From Stichopus chloronotus (taxonomy: Eukaryota > Echinodermata > Holothuroidea > Aspidochirotida > Stichopodidae), in contig CM037833.1 of NCBI GenBank assembly GCA_021234535.1, positions 26,524,892-26,588,891 on the forward strand: a stretch of DNA of 64,000 bases, given 5' to 3'. A program made the position numbers and the translations under genes. Of this stretch, positions 44,746-58,824 are shown in pieces. The notes beneath the pieces are model-generated. The model did no database searches. It worked only from the letters and a program-made list of their open reading frames with translations, and was not told the origin of the DNA. Position 1 is the first letter of the stretch. Each line of letters begins with the position of its first letter.

Positions 44746-46229
44746 GATATTTATTATTGTTATTTATTGATATCATTGACATTCCCGCAAATCAAGATGA
44801 AAGAAAATCTGTTTGATGTAAACATGGACGGGATTTAGTTTCAGTCATCATGGATTATAGTGTGTAGGCTAAGAAGGGGTAATAAAAAGCTTGTCCTAAA
44901 TTGCACGGTAAAACTAGAATTAGATTACTGGAAGTCGTGGGTTACTGTAATAAACTGGACAAAATAACGTCATATATACCTGAGTTACAATATGAAACGA
45001 AAGAATGAGAATATCGTGAACAAATACGGTACGAAATGTGTCCAAAGCAAGCAAAATGACTGATTTCTAGTACCTGTAGGATAAACAAAGAACGGTGAGA
45101 CTGTTGGTTGGTGATGGTTAGATGTTTATTGTCATAGTGGGGGTCTGGACAGATACTATACTTCAGTTAAAAAAATATGAATGTTCACAAGCCATGTCTT
45201 TAACGCCTGGTAAGCAATATAGTGTCAAGGAGATCCAAAGGTCCTGTGCTGCAAATGCAGTACATAAGGTAATTAAAAATCTGCCTTAAAACAAAAACAA
45301 AAAAAATCAGTTGAGTTGCCCGAAAGTTAGCATTGAAAATGTTGAAAGAGTTACTGTTCGGCCATAGTTTGTTTTTGCGAAAATGTTATAGCAAAGACCG
45401 CGCAGCTCGGCATGCTACAGTACCTTACTGTGCTCCGGCAGAAGTTCAGGATTTGCAATGATAAGACATAATTAAATACGATCAACAAAGAGAGATATTC
45501 CAGACAGAGATATAGATTTGGAGTATAAGTGTCATATATATATCACTGAGAAAGTATCCAGATGCTGCACTAAATAACGTTGATATGGAGATACGGTGAT
45601 TTCTGTGTCCATCTTTTCTGGCTTCTCTGTCCTATGTGTATTCTGTCTCAAAACTACAGTATTTAAAACATTTTAACTTTCTGTCAGTAATAACATCCTT
45701 TATGCGAATCAATGTCTGCAAGGAAAACTGAAGGGTCAACAATAGGATTCTTGGAATAGTTTCTCTTATACATAAACATACAAAGGATGACTGTGTAACA
45801 AGATCTGTAAACATATGTCTGTATACACATGGAATGCAATTTTCTACTCTCCTTGAGTGAACAGGTGGAATTTCTTGAATATATACAGGGAGGAAGTTGA
45901 ACTGAGATATGAGTGACGTTTGAAATCTTGGAAATGGGAGGTAAATAAAAAGCGATTTAAAAAAAAAAAAATAGAAAGAAAATGCATAAATATAAGACTG
46001 AAGTAAATAAAGTAATGGCTATATACTACATTACAACACATACACACACACGCACAGACATCCCATAACATAGCACAGTGCGCATACGCACAGAGCATAT
46101 ACCTACCCTGGCCTGTGTTAGCCTAGCACAGTGTTTGTGCAGCACACACACACACACACACCGCCGCATGATTTAGGCTACAGTTTCATCGAAACCATAA
46201 AATAACGCAGAAGGGACACATAGCTAGGC
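44746..46229. other. unassigned DNA with microsatellites
   Basis: Contains a short TATATA run near 45536, an A-rich run near 45958 and a (CA)n run at 46141-46161. No supported gene. Confidence 0.4.
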
Positions 46230-47290
46230 AGCTCTACGGGGGTTATGGCAAGAAATATTAAATATAAAATTTTAAATTTACAACGAAATAATGTACAATT
46301 ACAAAAGAAACAAAGAAAAAAATGTGAAGGAGATAATAAAACGAAATCATTTCAAATACAGAATATTTACTTAGAATTACAAGAATTTTGATGGTGAAAC
46401 TGAATGGTTACCAGATTGAAAAAAAGACTGCACATGAACAGAACGAAAGTTCCTGGCAGATATCAGTTTCATGACAGAATCACAAACCGATGTTGCTGCC
46501 TGTATTAATTGGCAAGGATATCATGTTTCCATGGGTTTGGTACATGAAACTGTACCAGCTTGATAAATATCGAATTCAGGCAGAATATCTTTCAAGATTA
46601 GCACAAACGTCACAGGACAAATGCAAAAGGTAAATCTGGAGAATTAAGTTGCTATGTGAGATCAGTTCAAGATTTGCTCTCTAAAGATACTGACAGGGCT
46701 TTCACAGTTTGAAAATTGCTGAACTCAAATACCAGTTGATCGATTACCAAAAACAATGTAATTCCTAAACTAATTAATGTAGTGCATCAAATTTGCAGAA
46801 CTGAGGTAGTATCCCAGTTCAAGCTTTCAAGCGCCAGATCTTTTCCTTGATTTGTCATGGTTTTACAATTTAACCTCTGTTGATATCAAAAGCCTTCGAT
46901 CTTTTCTGAAAAAAAATCTTATTCTTAATGTGGTACATCAATGCAATGAAGGAACAAATGTTCTTAATTTCCTTATTGATATGTTGTGTTAACAAGATCT
47001 TCCGGTTTAAGCATCGTGACCTCGATGAGGTTATTATAATTCCTAAGCTCAGACCATAGCAATACTAGATCAGTAGAACAATCATGTCCTTTACAAGTAA
47101 GGCATCACAAACACATATAAATCTCTACCCACACATACCTACAAAATTGCACGCAAGCATGAAAGCACAGGAACTTATTGACTACGAAAATCCAAATGTT
47201 AAGGTAAAACTCCACTCTTAAATACAAGGTTCAAGATTATTACAACACAATCCCATCATAATGCAATACAGAATTTGAAAAAGTGCAGTG
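46230..47290 (-). repeat. 1.2-kb dispersed repeat, copy 2 (inverse of 2541-3765)
   Basis: The reverse complement follows the order of copy 1 with indels. It carries TTGTAAAGGACATGATTGTT, TTTTGATATCAACAGAGGTT, GATCAACTGGTATTTGAG, CCCTGTCAGTATCTTTA, GATTCTGTCATGAAACTGAT and TATTTCTTGCCATAA. The divergence indicates an old duplication or two copies of one repeat family. Confidence 0.7.
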
Positions 47291-49939
47291 TAAGTAACAG
47301 TCAAATTGAAACCAAGTATCATACTATGCATACAAGAGCAAAATACCAGTGAAACGATCAGCGCCAATGTCTTCAGAAGTACATTAATTGCACAACAATT
47401 TTAATAAATTACATATGTCTACCTTTGTTGGAAAAGAGGTACGTAAATTCAGATAATGGTGGACCTCCAAACTGCATACATGCAAGACCTAAGGTTAAAA
47501 TTTCATTTGGCCAACAATGTATATATTTATTTGAAAGCTTTTTGGCATGATATATATTTAGAATAAGGGAACTGAAACATTTTTCATAAGTTATTTGAAA
47601 CTACATCTCTGCAAATGAAGTGGAGTTTTGTCAGCAATACTACAGGCGTCACAGATATGTCAAGCCAGGACACAACATCATCGTCAGCGTGATTTTCTGG
47701 TGAACAAGACTTTTCCATCAAATTGTACGAGAACTAACAGCCGCAGATTGCAATCAAAATCTCCTCAATTGCATCAAAATCGAGTGAAAACTTTACATAC
47801 AGAGCCGTAAGGCTATTAGCGGAAGCAAGACATTTAAATATTTATATAAAACAGAAACACTGCTACCATCACACAACAGTACACGATAGAGCCGCCCATT
47901 GTCAGTGAAATTCGACACCATCCTGGAACTACGTGATACTATATGTGCATGCACACTGCAACAGCAAAAGCAGCACAGCGACATGTAAAGAGACTTGATA
48001 TTTCTTAATTGAGTTAAGTTCATTCGTTTGTTAACATCCAAACATTTTTTTTATAGCTGTCATTGCTTGTGAAAAGTCCTTGATATTGGTTTCTACCTAA
48101 ACCTTCAGCAGTATATTTTGTATCAGTGGGCACAGTCTACCTCAGTGAAAGACCAGTGGCCATTGTCAATGCTTTTGAATACAGAGCTCATAAACGTTTT
48201 GGAACAGTGAAGGGATTCTTGACTATCCCTGACATACCCTTCGATGCAGCAGCCACAGAGGTGCTACGAACACAAAGGCACTGTGCAGGTTATATCTGAT
48301 CAAGATCACCATACTATGTTAACTCTATTAAGTGAACTAATGACATATACCATTTGCAGTGTCACTGACATAGCTTTCAGTAGCTGAAACTAATTACATA
48401 TTGTTTCAAGTACACACCATGTGGGATTGCACATTAAGCGCAGACATACTTTATATTTTCAAGGTTCCCTCCTGTTTTCATGGACCAAGGGAACCTATCC
48501 CTTTACAAATTGATCTTTCCTAGTGTTTAATTATGATAATGCGTCATCTTCAGCAGTATTTACATCTGATACAGTATTGTGCATCCCACTTTCACTTCCA
48601 AGTAAATTATTCTGACCATTACTTTACAGGATGTGAAATACATTGTTGTTTTTGTTTGCCGTGACTCCAAAATGAATTTCAAGTATAAATTTATTGGCAC
48701 TATGTACCGAGCAGATTTACCAGAGACATTCTAAGCTAAAGCTAAGGTAAGTTCTTCTTTAAACTCCTCACACAACACCTCATGATGGTACTTCACGTCT
48801 GATCAGAGTATCAGTGTAAACGGATTCCTGCAAAGGAAACTTAAAATGCACAGAAAGATTAATCATATCTGTATAATATTAAGCCGTGATCCAATATTTC
48901 CAATACACATATCCTACGTAAGGGCAAACATTTTAAAACTGGAACTCCATTACTAATACTACATGCATAACACGAGAAATGCTATTACATAAAGGTATTA
49001 TACTAAGCGCTAAAACTTGACCCCACTCAGCAACAAACAACATATACTACAGATTCTCTCTTTCCTTTCATTTTTTTTTTTTTGGATATGACAAAGTAAT
49101 ATCAAAACATATAGCAAACATGAATCTTCGACTAGACAAGCAGCACAAACGGTAGATTCTCACTTTTCTTCTTGAATCCATCTGGAATATATATGGACAT
49201 AAATAAAAAAGTCATACATGCAACATCATCTCTATTTCTCTTAAATGAATCAATGGGAGACACTTAAGGGAGGCATTATCTTTACTATTATGAAACCATT
49301 TTAACAACTGGAAAGGCTTATTTTCAACAGTTCAACAGTCATCCAAATGGACATCATATACTTCATACTTAATACCTACAGTACAACTGGATTGTTAACC
49401 TAAATGTTTTGATTTCACACTTTATCCCTGTGGAGAAGGGGTAACAAAATACTAAGCATTTCATGTTAAGATCCTGTGTGCAATCTCTCATAAAATTAAC
49501 GTCTTACTTGCTCATCTAAATTTCCTACTAGATCACAAATGTTCATGGACACACTAAATGAATGAATGGGTGAATGATGAATAAGTGAGTGAGTGAGAGA
49601 ATGAATGAAGGAATGAATAAATGACTGAGTGAACGGTTACCACACATCCTCTACAGTACCTCGACAACAAGGTATGTAGGGACGTGAAAACAATATAAAC
49701 ATCTAAAAGCACTAAAACAAGCTAATAAAACTAATTCAGAAACCAGGATGCATGTAGAGATTTTGGAGATGTAACCAGATTTTTAATGTTACTACATTTA
49801 CCTTATCACAGTGTATGTAAATATACAGTACGTAATACAATTGTTTAAAATTTACAGTAATTTCTCCCAGGAAAAGCAAACTTAATAGAAGGATAGTTTA
49901 AGCATTTCGTAAAGAAAAACAAAGTGCAAATAAGACATG

Positions 49940-49943
<4 letters not shown>
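47291..49943. other. unassigned AT-rich DNA
   Basis: No domain-bearing frame or consistent splice-bounded exon is recognised. A degenerate (GAAT/GAGT)n microsatellite lies at about 49556-49632. Confidence 0.45.
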
Positions 49944-52513
<2,570 letters not shown>

Positions 52514-55430
52514 TTAAATCAGTTCCTTGGTCTTTCCCTGACCTCTTTCGCACTCTTGGTGAAGGTAGTAATGAACACCAAAATAAACCATGAGGGCAGT
52601 AGGAAAATCTGGAATATCCTCCTGAACAATGTTACCATCAATTATAATGCAAATATTCATGGGGTCCTCAACACTCCCTACAACAGCAATGTGCTGCTTT
52701 TCACCACTTGCCACAAAATCTTCCAATATTGAACTCTGAAAGACAAAAAAAAAAAAGGCTGTGTTAACAAAATGTTACTAACTCTATGCATTTTGTGGAA
52801 GCAAGTAAGCAGCAGGGTAGGTAAGAAAATAGAAAAATGTGCAATTGAGATAGTAAATATACCAAATATCACAACATTTACCAGTGAAACTGGTGCAGCA
52901 GCTTATACTAAATGTTTCTGCAGAACCAATTTGCTAATTCCAATACTCTCCAATGTGTTTCCTTGAAACTACATAACACATCCCCAACACTCACTATCCT
53001 GTAGATACAGCTCCCCATAGTTTTTCTCTGGGATATGTATTAATTTATTGTAGATGACATTTGCGAGCTCAATGACTGCCTGTCCTGTAATAATATGAAG
53101 GACTAAAGAAATTATCACCATTTTTGGAGAAAACATAATTTAGAAAGTTTCAAACATACGACCCTAAATATAATCTCAAAAGTGGGTTGTTTATTATTCA
53201 AGGGTCATCCCATGGAAAATCGATAGAAACATAAAATTCGTTTGAAATGATGCAAATGATCCCCATGATTAAACTCCTGAATACCTTACATGAACACGAC
53301 TAAATGACCAAATTATAAGCAGACATGAACTAAGACTTATGGAAGACTTGTAGATGTCATAAGAGACGTAATTGAGTGTCAGGTAGCTTGACTTGCTGGT
53401 TGGTTGGGAAGTTACTTTTGCATACTTTGCCTTGTTGATGATGCTCAGGTTTTGAATTGTAATAAACCTACAGAACTCCATATAGAATAACAACATAGTG
53501 AACAGCATAAAAGTGCCATGAGAATAAAGAACTTTCTGTGTACAAATGTATTTTAAAGTTTTGCTCTGCGGCATTCAGGGTGCAATAGCACTAGCCTACT
53601 TTGGGAGAATCCGTGTTTTATACTAAATAAATCAGAGAATAGGCAAACTCACATTGTCAAATAGGCACTGTATATATTTTGGGCAATGATCGTCAGACCT
53701 GGCACATCATGGCCTGATAAGCACAAATTAAGGGATTCTCAGACCATGTCTCTCTACGTGATTGCTGGGTTTCTGTGTTCAAACTGTACACTTATTACTG
53801 TGCCCATCTGGACTTTATACGATGCATACATTGTTTCATCCCTACAGACATATTAGTTCTACTGTTGCACAGAAAAAATGTCCAATGGAATCCATAGCAG
53901 TTACATATACTCAAACCCAAATTGGTTTGTTTGGAGTGCCTGTGTCAAGTTATACACATTTTCAGAAAATTTCAGGTAAGAAAGTCTGACTTTGCCAAAC
54001 AATGCTTCCTGTCATCTTACCAATGATCTGACCCACAATCCAGCCCATGCAGTTGCTGGCAGGGATGTGCGCTAAACACATTCCTGCCTGAATCCAGTTT
54101 AAAAAAAATTGGAAAAACTTATGAGACTACACACTTACAATCCAGAATCCTCCACAGAACATTCCTGCTCATCAATACATGTTTTTGTGGAAGTAAATAG
54201 GCTGCATTGAATAAGGATATGAAGCACAAAGGATATTATCAACAGTCCACCGGTTGAGATATGATTAGCACTATTAAACACTTCTAAGGGAAAAATAGTA
54301 CCGATAACTCAACATGCACTGTCACTCTCTACATATCGGAGGAATTTGGTCTGCCTTCAATGTAGCTACAGTAAGGTAAATTTGCTAATGTCTCAAGTGG
54401 TAATGAAATTGCCATACCATGAATAGGATGGTAATCACTGTGAAAAGGTTGTGAGATCAGTATCTTCATGGCAGCATCTTGAAGCAAATGTTAAGCAGTT
54501 CTCACCTCAACATGTTGATAGTTCATCTGTTCTTTGAAGTAAATTAGAAGACACTTCAGAACCACATTCCTCTTCGAAGTGGTCTCCTGTAAAGCATTGA
54601 AAAGAACTTAATTAACTCTCTTTAAAACAGTGTCAGTACTAGGGAGCTGGGTAGGTCGTGAGGATGACTCCTCTCCTAATTTTTCCCTTACAGAGCAACG
54701 GTGTTGGTACCGCCACTGATTGACTGAAGAGATTTGGAAACTTACAAATCTTGCAATACATGTAAACCTTGTCTTGTTAATTTTATGGCAAGTGTCTCAT
54801 ACTTACCTCATCTCTTTGGAATGTCTTTGAAAAATACATTACAATTAATTTAAAATATCCCAATTTCTTAGCAATTAATGTCTGTGAGCTATGTCCATTA
54901 GACCACAGGGGTTTACAAATCAACCCCAAGTTTAAACACTTACAATATGTATACTGCAAGTAAACCCAACCCACCTACCCGTTGCTGGCTATCAATGAAT
55001 CACATCTCCAAAGTTAAATCTCAAAACAGGACACAAGTCAATGATCACTTTCTGAAAATCCTTTGTTGCTCTCTGGAATAAGTAAAGTGTAGGTACCTTA
55101 ACCGGCATAAAAATAAAATGTCGAGCATTTGAGCAAGTAAATTTCATACCCTGAAAATTGCTACAAAGTTCACAGCCTGAAGATTAGGTTTGTGGTGTTT
55201 CTTCGAAATTTAGCAATGCAACACCCTAAAGAGATCCTTTTTCTAGTTAATTAATGGTTTAATGAAGAGATTTTATCTTACCCTATCTTCCCATGAATTC
55301 AGCTCTTTCTGAATCAGTTGGGAATTCAATTCCTGTCTAGTCCTGAGAATGTTCAGCATGCCGTCTAACTGACCATCCAGAAAAGCAAAGAAGGTCTGTT
55401 GCAGATTTAAATTAGCCGATCTCCCAAATT
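52514..55430 (-). CDS. SAMD3-like uncharacterised protein, 3' exons (multi-exon gene)
   Basis: At least five splice-bounded exons on the minus strand. (1) 55282-55430 codes FGRSANLNLQQTFFAFLDG... to WEDR. (2) 54506-54586 codes ETTSKRNVVLKCLLIYFKEQ. (3) 54021-54087 codes AGMCLAHIPASNCMGWIVG. (4) 52995-53084 codes QAVIELANVIYNKLIHIPEK. (5) 52514-52735 codes DFVASGEKQHIAVVGSVEDP and IPDFPTALMVYFGVHYYLHQ, ending in TAA. Acceptors (CAG) and donors (GTAAG or GTGAG) are good, and exons 1 to 4 keep one frame. Exons 1, 2 and 5 recall the C-terminal half of the fish SAMD3-like multicopy proteins (from memory, not searched). Exon 4 ends in phase 1, but the best frame of exon 5 needs phase 0, so an exon is missed or the gene is damaged. 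Upstream exons are not identified. Confidence 0.55.
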
Positions 55431-57046
55431 CTGCATTAAGTTGCAAATTTTAAAAAAAAGTCAATTATACTCTACATTTTTCACACGGTATATGATTTAT
55501 AAGCACAACTGAAATACATGTAAATCAGTTTTATATCATTATCTCCTGGACTGACTGGAGCTTGGTTGTTGCCCACAGCATTTGAATTTTTAGGAGGTTG
55601 TTTAGCATAACCTTTTATGGACTAGATACCCTTCACACAGCTGAAAAATGAGTCTGCTGGAATTTGCAAACTACTGTATAGTAAGGATTTGGCATTTCAG
55701 GCCAGTCCATTAACTGACATTCCCTTTTGAGTAACAGTTCTGAATTTAGACATAGGCCTATTGCTACTATAAACAATCTCATCGGAAGAAGCTTGTAACT
55801 TTCATTGCTCGTTGTATTCCATGGTTAGGTAGGGTATTAATAGCCAGCCACGCACACTGCCCAGACCGCTTGCTTTTCAAATGACAAATTCCTAATAATA
55901 ACTCGGTCTAAGAGTGATTTTTTTGAATACTTTGGATGTCGCAAGTGCGTAAAGAGTACTAATACTGTACATCAAACGATGTGATATACTGGGTTATGTT
56001 TGTAGTCGGCGTACGGTAAGGATGTAAAATAGGCAAAGTTTCAAGTACCGTTAGAATGAGTGTCCTACCTTGTAGATAGGACATAGTTAGGCTAGTACTA
56101 CGTGCCGGACGCTTGTGATTGTTATACATGACAAAGTATAGTTCAGCCTGTGGGCCACTCTCAATGATAAATATACACTGTATCTTTATTAGTTTTCTGC
56201 ACTTTTCATGCCAGCCAATCCATTTTTAGCCATTTGACCAGCCAAATGGCTATTGGTCAGTATGGCAGGATTATTTCTACATAGGCTATCCCTATAATTT
56301 CATATTTCTCAGTAGGCCTAGTGTTATGTGTATCGTTAGTCAGCGGCATAGTTATTACATAAATCACACACAAAGCAGTGCGCTTTCACTACGTACGGTA
56401 GGACCTACTGTTTTACTGAGATTTTGCGATCATTCAATTCTTCTCGCAATTTACCCCAAGCTTTGGTAGTTAAGATAGAAGAAATAAGGATGGTGTTTCG
56501 ACTTTACGCTCACTTTGCTCGACCGTCTGAATGGCTTTAAAATTGGTTGATAATCATCAATTCGTTCGATTTGACTGCCAGGACTTGGTCGTCACTTACG
56601 CGCGAATGTGAATGTACGTACGTGACCTTTGTTCTCTATTGCAGCTAGCCTGACCTTCCCAGTCGTTTACAATTGTTGATTTTACATTAAACTCTGGCGG
56701 GCGAGTTACGTTGACATAAAAAGTTCAGTTCATTGTACTTTTGATACATCTACTTGCTTATTTCGATTGAAATCAACCGTTATATAGATTTTAAGGAAGA
56801 ACAACACATTCTAACTGAGTAACAGTTACTAATCACTGTAGTTGGGTTTTACAGTGCACATAGCGAACGAAAAGGTGCATTTGACCTATAGGAAAGTATT
56901 CAATGTAAAACTTCAGCGAGCTAAGATTGTCACAAACTCAAATGCCCTGTGAAGCAAGAGAAATGCAATCACACGATATTACAAAAGAAAAAAAAGTCAA
57001 AGGAAAATTATTTGGTTTATTACTCCCCCTTACAGTAGAGGTGTAA
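55431..57046. other. unassigned DNA upstream of the SAMD3-like exons
   Basis: Earlier exons of the minus-strand gene may lie here, but none could be supported by both splice sites and a recognisable frame. Confidence 0.35.
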
Positions 57047-57280
57047 TACAATAACCACACAAAATCCTTCAGAAACCAAATATACGAGAAAGAAACTGAA
57101 TTATCCAAGCACACACTGGGCTTGAAAAGAAATCAGTCAAAATATAAAGAAAGTTGAAAAATCTTTGGACAGTCCAACACGACACAACGCACTTGTAACC
57201 TGTATTTAGAGGCAAAGATGGAAATCCTCTGGTCCAAACACCACAACATAAATAAGAAATCAGAGCTCGTCTCAAAATGA
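57047..57280 (+). pseudogene. fossil PLE GIY-YIG fragment, family A-like
   Basis: Plus-strand translation reads YNNHTKSFRNQIYEKETEL, SKHTLGLKRNQSKYKES, a TGA at the tryptophan position, KIFGQSNTTQRTCNLYLEAK, then ILWSKHHNINKKSELVSK. This follows the family A endonuclease (YYNHIKSFRNKRYQNETEL...) residue by residue but with many substitutions. It is an old truncated insertion lacking the RT and the catalytic GIY-YIG start. Confidence 0.75.
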
Positions 57281-58694
57281 ATCCACACAACCCCAAGTCA
57301 ACCAAGTCAGCAAAAAATGAAAATACATGACCAGAATCATAGGACACGTAGTTGGGGAGTTCAAACTTAGGCTTTGTGATTTAGAAAAAAGAAGAAAAAA
57401 ACATGTGAATGCTGAGTTCTTCAAGGGGAAACAAGATCCATACACGATCATTGTTAATCGGCTTCCCATAAACTTCCAAATGCAGCTGACGTTGAGGTTT
57501 TCCATGTAGACAATGTAACATAATGGAGTTTCATTTTCATAATGGATTAACCAACGTTTAAGAGAAATGTCCAGCGTTTTAATCGTCAGCTTTCCTAAGC
57601 TGTTATTACTCACTTCTGTAACACCTAATATTGCAATGCATGACTTGGAAATGATGTAGTCATTTTCCCGTTGCCATGGCGTAAAGAAGAATGAAATTTA
57701 GACCTTTTGACTAATATTACTGTTATGAGGGACTTACGTGTTGAAATCAATCACCAAATTTGTGTAAACGTTATGTTACTTTTAAAAGACATTCCAATTT
57801 AAATATTCCCATATAATCAACCAGGATATGCAATTCTTGAAATTTGATGTCATAACTTGAACACTTAATTATATTTATATCAACATAAATAGTTGTAGCA
57901 ATTATCCATAAACTCAAATCAAAGTATTACTAATTTACAAAATATGTTCATGTGTTTGTGCATCTATGGAAATTAAAGGTAAAGAAAACAAACGAACTGC
58001 ATTACTTTTTTGCTCTTGGGAGTTATGTGACATAATAATACGACTTAGTTACATCTGTTTACATTCAACTGAGGCAAACAACACTCTTCATCAAATTTTG
58101 AGCGTGGATAGCTTTTTGACAGAGACTTTGTTAAGATGTCTGTGAAGCATTATGTTTCATATTTCATACATGGATTTTCAAGGTTTAATTATTCTTTCAT
58201 AATTTTGGGAGGGAGATATTGGTAGATTTCCGTCTTAGGTAAAGGAAAAGGCGCGCTTTGAATTAAACATGGAGGTTGTATTTTTGCGTATAATAAGTTG
58301 ATTTGGGGTGCAAAAGTAAAACCTAACATGTCAATAACGTACAGTAATTGGTAGTTCTTATGCAGATTAAAGAACTTTCAATTTTGGGTCAAGTTAAGCG
58401 TATCCCCTACTTTCATCTCCGGTAAAAGCAGACAAAATTTTACATTAACGAAGTGGAATCTCTTGGTCCTGGCCTACCGAGAAAAAATTAGTCTTTAATG
58501 ATTGCATTATGGACTACCTAAGTCCCCTGGCCTGATCAGTTCTTACCGTTAATGACAGATAACCGTTGACAGTTCTTACTGTTAATGGTCGATATTCAAA
58601 CACTGTTGTGTTATAACACGATAATCCAGGTTTGACGAGTGGCTAGATATTATTGCGGTAAGGATGGTTGTAAAAATTCTAACAACCGAATCTT
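57281..58694. other. unassigned DNA
   Basis: Overlapping open frames exist on both strands at 57327-57613, but neither shows a recognised domain. The rest is AT-rich. Confidence 0.4.
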
Positions 58695-58699
58695 CAATG

Positions 58700-58778
58700 T
58701 GCACTCGTGGCGCAGTGAGTTAATGGACACTTTTAATGATTACTTACGTAAGTGTTACAATCATGAGTTCGAATCCAA
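58700..58778 (+). repeat. tRNA-like (SINE head) segment
   Basis: A GTGGCGCAGTGAGTTAATGG box-A-like string (58708) is followed 41 bp later by GAGTTCGAATCC (58765), a good box B. Spacing fits a tRNA-derived RNA polymerase III promoter. The acceptor and anticodon stems do not fold cleanly, so it is better read as a tRNA-derived SINE head than as a functional tRNA. The short frame through it (58639-58824) is probably incidental. Confidence 0.5.
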
Positions 58779-58824
58779 TGTGTATCTTTTACCATCATCT
58801 CTCTCCTCTACAGCTTCAAGGTAA

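Noticed and set aside
57272..57613. 113-codon minus-strand frame as first exon of the SAMD3-like gene
   Set aside because: No similarity to that family, and it overlaps the end of a PLE fossil. The open frame is probably chance.
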